A stretch of DNA of 64,000 nt from Planktomarina temperata RCA23 (GTDB lineage: Bacteria; Pseudomonadota; Alphaproteobacteria; Rhodobacterales; Rhodobacteraceae), in contig NZ_CP003984.1 in the NCBI RefSeq assembly GCF_000738435.1, forward strand, positions 2,480,001 to 2,544,000, in the 5' to 3' direction. Below are positions 1 to 8,438 of this stretch, one piece after another. The notes under the pieces were generated by a model. That model searched no databases, had not been told where the DNA came from, and worked only from the letters and a program-made list of their open reading frames with translations. Position 1 is the first letter of the stretch, and the number at the start of each line of letters is the position of its first letter. The translations under genes were made by a program, and so were the position numbers.

Positions 1-983
1 TCCTGAGCATCTTTCGGCGAAGATATTTTCGCCACGACACCGTCGATAGAAACTTTTCCACTGTTCGCGGGATCAATCCCGAAAAGGGCAAGGGCGACAT
101 CGGTGCGCCGCGCGCCAACAAGGCCGGAAAAACAAACGATTTCACCCTTCTCTACACTGAATGAGATATCTGAAAATACGCCATTCTTACTTAGCCCCTG
201 AACCGTCAGCATGTCTTCGCCGGTAGCCGTAGATGGCTTGCGGGCAAAGCGACCTTCCATATCGCGCCCGACCATTTCCGTGACCAGGCTTTCATTTGTC
301 ACGTCGTCAATCACTTTCGTCGAAATATGAGTACCGTCGCGCATTACTGTGACGCGATCGGCCAGTGCAAAAATTTCTTCGAGACGGTGGGAAATATAGA
401 GCACAGCGACACCTTGTGAACTCAAGGATCGCGCGATACTAAAAAGGCGTTGCACTTCATTATCCGAAAGCGACGCGCTTGGCTCATCCATAATGAGAAC
501 CCGCACATCAAGCGAAATCGCCCTTGCAATTTCAACTGTCTGCTGTTCGGCAAGTGTCAATGTGGAAGCCGGGCGACGCACATCGAGCGACACACCCAAT
601 TTGGCGATCACCGCTTCAGCCTCTTCATACATGTCGTTCCAGAGAATGAACTGTGAGCGACTATGGTGATTAATGAAGATGTTTTCGGCAACATCAAGGT
701 CTGGAAAAACCATAGGCTCTTGATAAATTGCCGTAATACCAATAACTTGCGCCTCCTGAGTGGTGCGTAAAATGCGGGCGCTACCGTCAACCCATATTTC
801 ACCAGAGCTTGGTTGATGAATACCTGTCATCGCCTTGATCAAGGTCGACTTTCCGGCACCGTTTTCACCAACAAGCGCATGAATTTCACCCGGAAACATT
901 TCAAATGACACATCACTCAGCGCAGCGGTTACTCCAAAATGTTTGCTGACATTCTTCATTTCCAGAATAGGCGCTACCATCAT
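1..983 (-). CDS. Sugar ABC transporter ATP-binding protein (RbsA/RhaT type), C-terminus beyond window
   Basis: Minus-strand reading frame open from an ATG at 983 (tandem ATGs at 983 and 980, GGAG just upstream) through the left edge of the window. It energises import of a monosaccharide at the inner membrane. Residues 39-46 are the Walker A motif GENGAGKS. A degenerate signature (LTLAEQQTVEIARA) and Walker B (VLIMDEPSASLS) follow, and a second nucleotide-binding domain begins before the edge (around GLSKNGVFSDISFSVEKG), as in the two-domain RbsA/XylG/RhaT proteins of about 500 residues. The gene is 72 bases downstream of a RhaS-like binding protein in the same direction, so the pair is one operon whose permeases should lie to the left. 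The substrate (rhamnose or another deoxysugar) is inferred from the neighbour. Confidence 0.88.
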   Translation of the reverse strand, partial: MMVAPILEMKNVSKHFGVTAALSDVSFEMFPGEIHALVGENGAGKSTLIKAMTGIHQPSSGEIWVDGSARILRTTQEAQVIGITAIYQEPMVFPDLDVAENIFINHHSRSQFILWNDMYEEAEAVIAKLGVSLDVRRPASTLTLAEQQTVEIARAISLDVRVLIMDEPSASLSDNEVQRLFSIARSLSSQGVAVLYISHRLEEIFALADRVTVMRDGTHISTKVIDDVTNESLVTEMVGRDMEGRFARKPSTATGEDMLTVQGLSKNGVFSDISFSVEKGEIVCFSGLVGARRTDVALALFGIDPANSGKVSIDGVVAKISSPKDAQ

Positions 984-1055
984 CTTTGCTCCGCCAATAT
1001 TGCGTTAAGACTAGCCCGCGCGAAGGCAGGCCAGTCACTTATTCGACACGCAAGC

Positions 1056-2093
1056 TTACTTCGCAGCAGCTTCGACGTTGTCTTTGTTATAAACTGTGAA
1101 TGGTCCCATTAGAACGCGTAATCCTGCGTCACGTGTTGGATCCTTCTCGATTGTATAGTCACCCATACGGCCTGCATTGAAGGTCTCACCAGCTTCGCCT
1201 TCGATCTGACCTGTGGCCAGCATGTAGCTGGTGTAGTAGGTCAGGTACCCAAGATCAACGAAGTCCCAGAGCGCGAATTCAGGCGCACAACCATTCATAG
1301 TGTAGGTAACCATTTCGGCTGGAACGCCAAGGCCAGAGACTTTGATTTGACCACAAAGATCCTCGTCCTGTATCGCTTTCGCGGACGCAACAATACCCAC
1401 AGAAGTAGGCGACATAATCAGACCCAGATTTGGGTACTTATCTGCCAACGCAAGTGCGCGGTTGTAGCTTACTTCGGATTGGTCATTACCGTAAACAATG
1501 TCGACATGTTTAAGGCCCGCATACTTAGGACCTTTCAACGCCTCTTCCATAGCCGCAATCCAAGCATTCTGGTTTGAAGCGTCTGGTGTTGCAGACAAGG
1601 TTGCAAACTCACCCTCACCGTCAAGAATGCTGTGGGCCATATCTGCCATAACCACGCCGATTTCACCAAAATCAACCTGTGCAATAAAAAGCGATTCCCC
1701 TTTCGCGGAAGGAATAGGCGAATCCCAAGTTACAACTTTGGTGCCAGCAGCTTGTGCAGCGACAGCTGATGGAACAATTTGCTCACCTGCGTTGTTGGAC
1801 AGCATAACTGCAGCCCTCTTTTGTGAGGCTGATGTTGTCATGATTTCGATTTGGCCTGCAACTGAGTTCTCAGGTGTTGGACCAGTATAAAGCAGATCAC
1901 CGGTATTACCGAGTTCTTCATGCGCTTCTTGCGCACCTTGATTTGCCTGATCAAAGGGCAAAATTCCAAGGAATTTTGGCAGAAGCACCATGTCGGCTTC
2001 TAAACCCTTTTGAGCAATGGCCGTTTCAGCCGATGCGATTGACCCTGCTAATGCAGCACACACAGCAAGCGTAGAGACTTTCCATACTTTCAT
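1056..2093 (-). CDS. RhaS-like sugar ABC transporter substrate-binding protein
   Basis: Periplasmic binding protein of 345 residues that delivers a sugar to the ABC transporter whose ATPase follows. I chose the ATG at 2093, because it has a strong GGGAGGAG site and gives a clean signal peptide ([20 protein letters not shown], cleavage after SASA). An upstream in-frame start at 2129 would bury the signal. The mature protein has the periplasmic-binding-protein type I layout: an early [11 protein letters not shown] segment, then [27 protein letters not shown], then [14 protein letters not shown] near the C-terminal lobe. The sequence reminds me of the rhamnose-binding RhaS subfamily, but ligand identity is not proven. 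It is divergent from the dehydratase gene starting at 2310, with an AT-rich 216-base spacer between them. Confidence 0.85.
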   Translation of the reverse strand: MKVWKVSTLAVCAALAGSIASAETAIAQKGLEADMVLLPKFLGILPFDQANQGAQEAHEELGNTGDLLYTGPTPENSVAGQIEIMTTSASQKRAAVMLSNNAGEQIVPSAVAAQAAGTKVVTWDSPIPSAKGESLFIAQVDFGEIGVVMADMAHSILDGEGEFATLSATPDASNQNAWIAAMEEALKGPKYAGLKHVDIVYGNDQSEVSYNRALALADKYPNLGLIMSPTSVGIVASAKAIQDEDLCGQIKVSGLGVPAEMVTYTMNGCAPEFALWDFVDLGYLTYYTSYMLATGQIEGEAGETFNAGRMGDYTIEKDPTRDAGLRVLMGPFTVYNKDNVEAAAK

Positions 2094-2309
2094 TTGTTTC
2101 TCCTCCCTGAGAAATATTCTGACAGGCATTGTCGATTTATTTCGCTCGACAAAATTGGCCTTACCACTTAACCACGTCGGTCAATATTCTGTCAATACTA
2201 AAATTTTTTTAAAAATTATTGTTTTCAATAATTTACAGCAAAAATAATTCTTGTAAAAAATTCATCTGGCGCTTTATAATTGGTCTGACCACTTTTGGAG
2301 AGATGGGAA
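2094..2309. promoter_or_regulatory. Divergent intergenic region between transporter and dehydratase operons
   Basis: AT-rich spacer of 216 bases between two divergent operons, so it must hold both promoters. Runs of A and T between about 2195 and 2265 contain overlapping inverted AT-rich stretches (around AAATTATTGTTTTCAATAATTT). I do not see the TGTTAACCTTAACA operator found further right, so this pair is probably under different control. No promoter boxes are assigned. Confidence 0.4.
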
Positions 2310-3446
2310 ATGTCTAGTATCAACGCCGTGATTCCCTATGTAATTCACCACCCAGAGCCCAATGACGGCGGGCGGATGCGGTGGACCTGTTTGCTTAAAA
2401 TCACTGACCAAGCAGGAAACGAAGGCTGGGGCGAAGCCGTAGCGATGTGGCCCGAAGCCTGCCATGCAATTTCAACCCTTATATCATCGGGATTACAAAA
2501 CATCGTACTCGGTCGCCGCGCATCAGAGGTGACGTCTCTGTGGCAAGATCTTCGCAATCATAGCTGGTGGTACGGGCGTGGTGGCCTTACATCGTTCGCG
2601 ATAGCAGCAATTGATACTGCAATTTGGGACCTTTGGGGACAACAGATCAACCGACCTGTCCATGCCTTGCTTGGCGGCATTATATCAGCCGGCTTGCCTT
2701 CCCAAGCGCCACTACATGTTAATCAAAGCTCTATTGAAGAACTCGTTGAATTTGTAGTCAGCTTGCAGAAACGCGGTTACCGATCTGCCAAATTAGGCTT
2801 TAACTCAAAGGGTTCTTTTCCACTTGGCCCAAATCCAACCGAAACCGTTCGCTCTACAATGGAGCTTCTCCGTGCGGCCACAGGGCCAAAATTTGGCCTC
2901 ATGGTTGATATCGGCAACGGCCTAAATTTATCAATAGAACAGGCTATTTCATTCTGTAAATCGCTTGAGCCCCTAAATCTGGGCTGGATCGACGAGCCGC
3001 TAGACCCTGACGATTGGCAAGGCTACCAGCGCCTGCGAGGATCAACACAGTTGCCAATCGGATACGGCGAACGTAACTACCGCGTCGAAGATTATGAGTG
3101 CACCATCGCGCGAGGTGACTGCGACGTACTTTCTATTGATGTGTCGCGGGCCGAAGGTATCACCGGATACCGAAAGGTTCTGGACCTTGCTGAGGCAGCC
3201 GGACTAAAAACCGGCCCCCACAGCTGGTCGACGGCTATATCCAGTGCTGCCAGCCTGCAAGTTGCAGCAACAAGTTCGACGAGTTGTTTTTTCGAAATGA
3301 AACCCCTTCAAAGCCCCGTGCAGCAGGGCCTAGCACTACCAGAACTGCTATTTGATACCAACGGCAACTTCACTCCTTCAGACGCTCCAGGTTTAGGTAT
3401 TCGAGTTAATCATGCAGTATTAAAAAATTTCACCGTGACACGTTGA
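2310..3446 (+). CDS. Mandelate racemase/muconate lactonizing enzyme family protein (sugar-acid dehydratase-like)
   Basis: Enolase-superfamily protein of 378 residues, expected to dehydrate an aldonic acid after metal-assisted proton abstraction. The start at 2310 is favoured over the ORF start at 2295 because GGAGAG at 2297-2302 is well spaced for it. The N-terminal capping domain ends near the AAIDTAIWDLWGQ helix. The barrel shows the three metal carboxylates in LMVDIGN, WIDEPLD and IGYGERN, and the histidine in GPHSW. The second-strand base motif reads AKLGFN rather than a clear KxK, so the base chemistry may be altered and the family is uncertain. It overlaps the region just before the isomerase at 3461 and is the first gene of the plus-strand run. 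Confidence 0.82.
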   Translation: MSSINAVIPYVIHHPEPNDGGRMRWTCLLKITDQAGNEGWGEAVAMWPEACHAISTLISSGLQNIVLGRRASEVTSLWQDLRNHSWWYGRGGLTSFAIAAIDTAIWDLWGQQINRPVHALLGGIISAGLPSQAPLHVNQSSIEELVEFVVSLQKRGYRSAKLGFNSKGSFPLGPNPTETVRSTMELLRAATGPKFGLMVDIGNGLNLSIEQAISFCKSLEPLNLGWIDEPLDPDDWQGYQRLRGSTQLPIGYGERNYRVEDYECTIARGDCDVLSIDVSRAEGITGYRKVLDLAEAAGLKTGPHSWSTAISSAASLQVAATSSTSCFFEMKPLQSPVQQGLALPELLFDTNGNFTPSDAPGLGIRVNHAVLKNFTVTR

Positions 3447-3460
3447 ACAGGAGACAGCGA

Positions 3461-4276
3461 ATGAAAATTTCATTGACATCATGGTCATTTCCCGCTTGTA
3501 CGCTCAAGGAAAGCTGGAGCATTGCAAATGCCTTAGGGATTTCACACATGGACCTAGGTCTGCTTCACGGCGCATCCTTGGACCGCGACCTAGTACTAAC
3601 TGATCCCCAATCCGCGGCCGCACAGGTCAAGGATATTGGAATTTCCGTGGCCAATCTTTATTGGCTCTTTGGTGACACTCCCCAGGACCGCCCCTTGACC
3701 GATTTGACTGCCCTTGATCAGAATACGGCTGACCTTTCACCCGTTCTAAAGTTTGCCGAGGAACTGAATATTCCCACCATGTTTTTATTGCCTGGCGTCA
3801 GCAAATCGGGGCAATCAGAAAGTGATCTGCTTGCCAATTCCGCTCAGGCGCTGCGCTCCATGGTTCCCATGGCCAATAGTCACGGTGTAAAATTAAGTGT
3901 CGAACCCCACGTTGGTGGATTACTTAAAAGCCCAAACACCTGCCTTGAATTTATTGATGCTGTACCAGGGTTGAAGCTTACGCTGGACTATGCGCATTTC
4001 GCATGCATGGGTTTTCCCCAAACTGAAATTGATCCGCTTGCCCGGCATGCAGCACACGTGCATATGCGCCAAGCGCGCCCTGGTGCACTTCAGGCAAAAT
4101 TGGCCGAGGGCACGTTGGATTTCGTCGCAATGGTAGAAACGCTTCGCTCTGTTGATTTCGAGGGTTTTCTATCAATCGAGTACGTCCACCAAAATTACAT
4201 GAACACGCTGTTCGACGACGTCCTCACCGAAACGATCCAAATGCGCAACTTACTGCAGGAATGTGGCGTGATTTGA
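3461..4276 (+). CDS. Sugar phosphate isomerase/epimerase family protein (TIM barrel)
   Basis: A 271-residue AP-endonuclease-2-type TIM barrel, the fold of xylose isomerase-like sugar epimerases. The ATG at 3461 follows AGGAGACAGCG, whereas the longer frame would begin at a TTG overlapping the previous stop. Metal-binding elements visible are FLLPG, the SVEPH strand (Glu/His), LTLDYAHF (Asp/His) and AHVHMRQ (His), with a final FLSIEYVH. A clearly related but broken copy lies at 18175-18744. The same signatures are shared there (LFGD..QDR, PG...SGQS, EPH.G...SPNT). The gene sits 14 bases after the dehydratase, so both act on one sugar pathway. The exact substrate cannot be read. Confidence 0.82.
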   Translation: MKISLTSWSFPACTLKESWSIANALGISHMDLGLLHGASLDRDLVLTDPQSAAAQVKDIGISVANLYWLFGDTPQDRPLTDLTALDQNTADLSPVLKFAEELNIPTMFLLPGVSKSGQSESDLLANSAQALRSMVPMANSHGVKLSVEPHVGGLLKSPNTCLEFIDAVPGLKLTLDYAHFACMGFPQTEIDPLARHAAHVHMRQARPGALQAKLAEGTLDFVAMVETLRSVDFEGFLSIEYVHQNYMNTLFDDVLTETIQMRNLLQECGVI

Positions 4277-4418
4277 TGCTGAATAAACCAAAAAGTTGAA
4301 AGTAGACACAATTGAACGACGGAAACCAAACCTGTAGTTAGATTAAACTGAACAGTACTGACGGACAAATGTTGGTTTTGTCGCCCGATACGGATATCAG
4401 CCCGCCAGAGATGAGGTA

Positions 4419-4691
4419 ATGATGGAAACCAGAAAAATTCAAGAAATATGTCTGTCACACGGAGTTAGTTTGGCGGCAGCAGCATTGCAATTTCCGTTGG
4501 CGCATCTTGCGGTTACCTCAGTGATCCCGGGTGGCGCGAAACCGGAGCAGGTTACACAAAATATTTCTTCGGCGCAGGCGCACATCCCGGCTAAACTCTG
4601 GCAGGATCTCATGCAAAGTGGACTGATAGAGACCGATGCGCCTGTACCTGATTTGCGATGGCAACCCGCCTCCAGATCACCATTAGTTTAG
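4419..4691 (+). pseudogene. Aldo/keto reductase C-terminal fragment (L-fucose/galactose dehydrogenase-like)
   Basis: About 90 codons match only the C-terminal end of aldo/keto reductases of the L-fucose or D-threo-aldose 1-dehydrogenase type. The helix HGVSLAAAALQFPL, the NADP-loop region VTSVIPGG and the closing LWQDLMQSGL are present. The family normally has around 320-340 residues, and the catalytic Asp/Tyr/Lys/His part is absent upstream, where stops occur in all frames. A start codon at 4419 exists by chance with no convincing ribosome site. I read it as the remnant of a sugar 1-dehydrogenase gene that once belonged to this run. Confidence 0.75.
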
Positions 4692-4853
4692 CACTCTTTC
4701 CCTCATACGTTGGAATAAGAATTTATTGCCGACCAAGACCCTTGCCAAAGTTGCCTTGCAAAAATTAGTTTTGTAATTTTTTTAACCAATATTGTTTGTC
4801 GCAGTCCAACCAGATCAACATTCTTGTTGGGCCACCAAAAAATGGAGAACATG

Positions 4854-5741
4854 ATGCCAAATTTCCCAATCATCGACACACATTTGCACATTTGGGATTT
4901 TGACCGACTGACCTACTCAGCGTTCCAAGGGCATCCGTTGTTTGGCAAATCCTATCAGATTGAAGATTATCAGCGGGATTGCGAAAATGTTGAGGTCGAG
5001 GCGATGGTATTTTTGGAGTGCTATGCCGATTTCACAACGACATCAGGGCAATATATGGAAGAGATCGATTTCGTCGAAGACTCCGCCAAACTTGATCCAA
5101 GGATCAAGGGCATCGTTCCCATGGCCCCATTGGAATGGGGCCCAAAGGTCGAGCCGATGCTTGCCGAGATGAAAGAGCTACACCCAGCTGTAAAAGGCAT
5201 TCGCAGGATTGTTGAGTTTGACGATGATCCACGAGCATTGACCCTGAGCGACAATTTTATCGAGGGTGTTAACCTCCTGGAAAAATTTGGCTTCCATTTT
5301 GAAATCAATGTGAATTTCACCCAGATGGATATCGTCCGGGAGTTTGTGAAACATATTCCAAACGTACCTATGATACTTGATCATTGTGGAAAACCCGGCA
5401 TCGTCGACGGCGCGATTGAACAATATCGAAGTGACATCCGGGAACTGGCGGAGCATCCCAACTTACTGATAAAAATGTCAGACCTTCCAGCGGCGGCAGA
5501 TCACGAAAACTGGAGCGAAGGTGATCTTCGTCCCTACATTGATGCCACGATTGAAACCTTTGGATTTGATCGCACTATCTATGCCAGCGACTACCCGGTT
5601 TGTTTACTGGCAGGAAGCGTAACCCGTGGCATAGAGGTACTGGACCGCGCATTGGCCGGATCTTCGGAAACTGAATTGCGTAAGCTCTACCGTGACAATG
5701 CCAACAAATTTTATCGTCTCGGTTTGCCGGTAAGCGTATAA
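4854..5741 (+). CDS. Amidohydrolase family protein, L-fuconolactonase/rhamnonolactonase-like (COG3618)
   Basis: Metal-dependent hydrolase of 295 residues related to the lactonases that open aldono-lactones. The start is chosen at 4854 because GGAG at 4844-4847 sits six bases before it; ATGs at 4842 and 4851 are in frame. Diagnostic elements are the N-terminal DTHLHIWD (HxH metal site), the MVFLECY strand, the MILDHCGKPG histidine and the late YASDYPVC aspartate, which are in the usual order for this family. The C-terminal helix ends DNANKFYRLGL, typical of the family. It follows the aldo/keto reductase fragment, consistent with dehydrogenase then lactonase. A second, more distant homologue lies at 10508-11404. 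Confidence 0.83.
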   Translation: MPNFPIIDTHLHIWDFDRLTYSAFQGHPLFGKSYQIEDYQRDCENVEVEAMVFLECYADFTTTSGQYMEEIDFVEDSAKLDPRIKGIVPMAPLEWGPKVEPMLAEMKELHPAVKGIRRIVEFDDDPRALTLSDNFIEGVNLLEKFGFHFEINVNFTQMDIVREFVKHIPNVPMILDHCGKPGIVDGAIEQYRSDIRELAEHPNLLIKMSDLPAAADHENWSEGDLRPYIDATIETFGFDRTIYASDYPVCLLAGSVTRGIEVLDRALAGSSETELRKLYRDNANKFYRLGLPVSV

Positions 5742-5774
5742 GCTCGATGGTAAACCATCGAAAAAAGTAAGCGA

Positions 5775-6494
5775 CGTTAAAGTATCGTCTGGCCTCGGAA
5801 ATGACCCTCGCGTGATTAACCCATCACGTATGATGCGGATTGCTGGGACTGTTAACTATCCGAGCCAAGCAAGGCAGCCAGGTGCTATATTTCTGAATTG
5901 GTTACCCTCAAGCGGGAGGCAATCTGATGTCGTTGCCGAATATCCAGCATTGGAACAACATATTCCCACCGCTGGAGCCATTATTTGCGACACGAAACGA
6001 TGCGCGGGAGCCTCTGAATAGAGATGTTGCCTCATAGGCGGCTATGAGTGGCCAAAATTGGCATGCTAATATGCTGAGGTTGGTTGGGAGCTGGATTGCC
6101 AAAGGCAACATAGACACTGAAATACGTATTCTTGCGGAAAAACATACTTTGCCCGACTACACTCTGGAGCAAACATGGCAAGACGTTCAGCCGATGATCG
6201 AAGGCGCGCGAAAAAGAATTATGATGCCCAAGCTAATAGCAACGCGCCTAAACAAAACTCTTCACCAAGAGACATTCTGACCCTAATCGCTGACGTTCAG
6301 CTTAAAGACCCAGAATACCTGATCGAAGATGTTATCAAGGAGGAATCTCTGATCGGCTTAATTGGCCCATCTGGATCAGGCAAAACTTTCGTGGCCATGG
6401 ATAACGCGCTGAGCTTGGCAACTGGGAAAGACTATCACAGATTCTCAGCGTCCAAAGGTTTGGTCACCATGTCAGCCGGGGAGGGCCATCTCTG
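5775..6494 (+). pseudogene. Broken phage/plasmid primase-helicase (RepB-like primase plus AAA ATPase)
   Basis: Three consecutive pieces in different frames reproduce the order of a phage or plasmid primase-helicase. The first, near 5812, reads NPSRMMRIAGTVNYPSQ, the conserved primase segment. The second, near 6060-6215, reads HANMLRLVGSWIAKGN then LPDYTLEQTWQDV. The third, 6270-6494, reads DPEYLIEDVIKEESLIGLIG followed by a Walker A GPSGSGKT and ends at SAGEGHL. Frameshifts separate the pieces, and a TGA created at 6493-6495 coincides exactly with the first bases of an IS6-family end, so an insertion truncated the ATPase. It is dead and marks a former prophage or plasmid. Confidence 0.8.
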
Positions 6495-6630
6495 AAGCTG
6501 TCAAACTAATGAGAACACGCATCAGATTGCTAGCACAGCCTAAATCTATGCGCTCGGTAATTGACGCCTCTCAGTAAGAGCGGCGGCGCGGTTTAGCTTG
6601 AAGTTGGTGCGTGAATAGAGATGGCGAGCC
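6494..6630. mobile_element. IS6-family left-end remnant (copy A, IS part)
   Basis: About 135 bases closely resemble 6876-7010, the left end of the intact IS6-family element. They start with the terminal repeat variant GAAGCTGTCAAACTAATGAG and run through the 3' end of the transposase gene up to the GCGTGAATAGAGATGGCG segment. The rest of the transposase is missing and the next bases are the structured repeat. It begins inside the helicase stop codon. It is probably the left third of a non-autonomous derivative (see 25631-26022 and 31776-32048). Confidence 0.78.
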
Positions 6631-6768
6631 CCCCAACAAAATTACCCCCAAATGACTTTACAAGGCTAATACTAAAGCCCCGTGGTCCGAGACGCGGGAG
6701 CCTAAAATGGGGGTCCCCGTTCCTAGGTCCTGCGCCTCAGCTGTAGGGATTAGGCGCAGTAACCCCTG
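6631..6768. repeat. Dispersed structured repeat, copy A
   Basis: Non-coding GC-rich segment found three times in the window (here, 25631-25774 and 31906-32048). The shared core is GTGGTCCGAGACGCGGG in the middle and GCAGTAACCCCTG at the end, preceded by a CTAATACTAAAG lead. This copy is the most diverged in the 3' arm of its predicted hairpin. It directly abuts the IS6-family left-end remnant, exactly as copy C does. I see no reading frame conserved between the copies. Confidence 0.75.
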
Positions 6769-6875
6769 ATTAACTCTGTTTTGATCTGATGTTTCATTGT
6801 GGGTAGCGTTGTGGGTAGAAATTTTATCTTATTATAAATATAAATTTAATCAGCTACTTAATTGGTATATGTGGC

Positions 6876-7692
6876 GGTGCTGTCAGACGAATGAGAACTC
6901 GCATCGGATTGCTGGCGCAGCTTTAATCTATGCGCTCAACAGTTGGCGCCACTCAGTAAGAGCGGCGGTTCGATTGAGTTTGAAATTGTCTCGTGAGTAG
7001 AAGTGGCGCTCCTGATTGAAATGGTTGTGGACTGAAGAGTGGACGGCAGCGAACTTTTGCAGACATCGCATCTGTCGAAAGCGGAGCATAGCGCGTTCTC
7101 GTCGTCGAAACGGCAAGTGGGAATTCTCAGCCCGATTATTTACCCAGCGACCCGTTTCCTGCCGATCCGCGTTGCCAACAACTTTCATTGCAGCGCCATA
7201 GGAACGTAGTTTGTCCGTCACAACTACTTCTGGCCCGCCGTAGCGCTTCATTGCTTTTCTGAGGAATTTCAATGCTGCCTTGCGGTCTCGGCGCTTGGTT
7301 ACATAACTTTCAAGCACCTCACCTTCGTGATCAACGGCCCGCCAGAGGTAATGCGTCTCTCCGTTGATCTTCACGAAGACTTCGTCCAGGTGCCACTGCC
7401 AGTTCGAATACGATCGCATCCTACTGACCCGGTTTCTTCGTATCTCAGCAGCAAACATCGGACCAAATCTATTCCACCAAAACCGAACTGTTTCGTGGCT
7501 GATCTCAATGCCTCGTTCGTGCAGAAGATCTTCAACATTACGGAGTGAGAGCGGAAAACGAACGTACAGCATCACAGCCAAGCGGATGATCTCAGGGCTC
7601 GTTTTAAAGTACCTGAATGGGGAGTGTTTTGTCATACGGAGAGGCTACGAAACCGCCCGCCCCGTCTCAAGTTGGTTTTATCTGACAGTACC
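6876..7692 (-). mobile_element. IS6-family insertion sequence, complete
   Basis: An 817-base element bounded by imperfect inverted repeats: GGTGCTGTCAGAC at the left and GGTACTGTCAGAT (complement) at the right. It carries one transposase on the minus strand filling nearly the whole element, as usual for IS6 members of roughly 800 bases. The flanking eight bases differ (TATGTGGC at the left, TAATTCGC at the right), so the expected target duplication is not seen; a later rearrangement at one flank would explain this. It lies between repeat copy A and the sugar island. Confidence 0.85.
6928..7635 (-). CDS. IS6-family transposase
   Basis: DDE transposase of 235 residues, intact and of usual length for the family. 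It catalyses replicative transposition forming cointegrates. The sequence begins MTKHSPFRYFKTSPEIIRLA, followed by a helix-turn-helix (SLRNVEDLLHERGIEISHETVRFW). The catalytic triad is visible as Asp in WHLDEVFVKI, Asp in VVTDKLRSYG and Glu in NRAENSHLPFRRRE. The start ATG at 7635 lies about 57 bases inside the right terminal repeat. This is the only potentially active transposase in the window and could mobilise the three non-autonomous relatives. Confidence 0.9.
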   Translation of the reverse strand: MTKHSPFRYFKTSPEIIRLAVMLYVRFPLSLRNVEDLLHERGIEISHETVRFWWNRFGPMFAAEIRRNRVSRMRSYSNWQWHLDEVFVKINGETHYLWRAVDHEGEVLESYVTKRRDRKAALKFLRKAMKRYGGPEVVVTDKLRSYGAAMKVVGNADRQETGRWVNNRAENSHLPFRRRERAMLRFRQMRCLQKFAAVHSSVHNHFNQERHFYSRDNFKLNRTAALTEWRQLLSA

Positions 7693-7742
7693 TAATTCGC
7701 TGATACGGAAACGAAATTTCCCTGCGCGACGGTCTGACCAGA

Positions 7743-8060
7743 TCAGTCCTGCATCCGCCAGACCATTGGCAGCAGGAATGGAAAGTTCGTCGCCTCGTCG
7801 ATTTCCACTTTCATAATCGGAGCCATGAATTTGTCCCAGCGACGGTTGGCTTCGCCTTCGTTCATCCGCTCAATTGCAAGTTCCAGATCATCAGTTTCAA
7901 AATAGCCGATCAGCGTAAGACCATGGCGGAAAATTGAATAATTGCGAACACCAGCATCTTTCACTTCTGCGACGAGTTCGGGCCAGATCTCATCATGGCG
8001 TTTCGTGTATTCGTCCTCATATCCGGGGCGAAGTTCCAAAATCCAAGCATATTGTGACAT
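7743..8060 (-). CDS. rhaM: L-rhamnose mutarotase
   Basis: A 105-residue protein of the RhaM (DUF718) family, which interconverts alpha and beta anomers of L-rhamnose in the cytoplasm. I place the start at 8060, preceded by AAGGAGCACGAT; the longer frame to 8123 runs into pseudogene sequence. Family traits are the N-terminal YAWILELRPGYEDEYTKRHD, the central NYSIFRHGLTLIGYFE and the C-terminal RRWDKFMAPIMKVE. The length equals the family norm of about 104. It is the last gene of the long minus-strand operon that starts near 17.7 kb. It is separated from the next upstream intact gene only by a broken L-lactate dehydrogenase. A second mutarotase tail is fused into the pseudogene at 18175. Confidence 0.88.
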   Translation of the reverse strand: MSQYAWILELRPGYEDEYTKRHDEIWPELVAEVKDAGVRNYSIFRHGLTLIGYFETDDLELAIERMNEGEANRRWDKFMAPIMKVEIDEATNFPFLLPMVWRMQD

Positions 8061-8400
8061 ATCGTGCTCCTTGGTTGCAAAAAAAGTAATTACACCGGAT
8101 GTTCTCACAGGTAAGTTGGTCAATTGATGCGCAGCCCATGAGTCTCATGTCACGCTCAAGTTCCTCACGCATCAAACCCAAAGCCCTACCAACACCGCGT
8201 TGTCCAGCGGCGGCCAACGGATATAAATTTTAATGCCCAACTCCAACAGCTTTTGCACCTAACGATAGTGCCTTTAGAACATGGGTTCCACGCTGTACGC
8301 CGCTACCCACAATCACGTCGATTTTGTCTCCAACCGAGGCAACAATTTCTGCGAATCACATGGGGAACGGGCAACATCCGGATAAATCATGTGTTGATTC
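8061..8400 (-). pseudogene. FMN-dependent alpha-hydroxy acid (L-lactate) dehydrogenase, C-terminal remnant
   Basis: Reading the minus strand from about 8370 downward gives the last part of an LldD-type flavoenzyme: EIVASVGDKIDVIVGSGVQR, then GTHVLKALSLGAKAVGVG. The glycine/arginine turn is then replaced by an in-frame TAA, followed by LYPLAAAGQRGVGRALGL and RDMRLMGCASIDQL. A second in-frame stop lies near 8358. The N-terminal two thirds are missing. The enzyme would have oxidised L-lactate, the expected product of the diketo-hydrolase deoxysugar route encoded next door, so the loss is informative. The reading frame fades out into the upstream region of rhaM. Confidence 0.8.
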
Positions 8401-8438
8401 GTGTCCAAAGGTGCGGTCATGGTGGTTCCTTTCAAATA

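Noticed and set aside
6799-6822. Duplicate TTGTGGGTAG words as a phage attachment site
   Set aside because: Two ten-base words twelve bases apart with no integrase nearby; insufficient to claim.
6797-7000. 67-codon plus-strand ORF crossing the IS6 left end
   Set aside because: It runs antisense to the transposase, crosses the terminal repeat and has no recognisable motif or ribosome site.
6868-7700. 8-base target duplication around the complete IS6 element
   Set aside because: The flanking eight bases (TATGTGGC and TAATTCGC) do not match.
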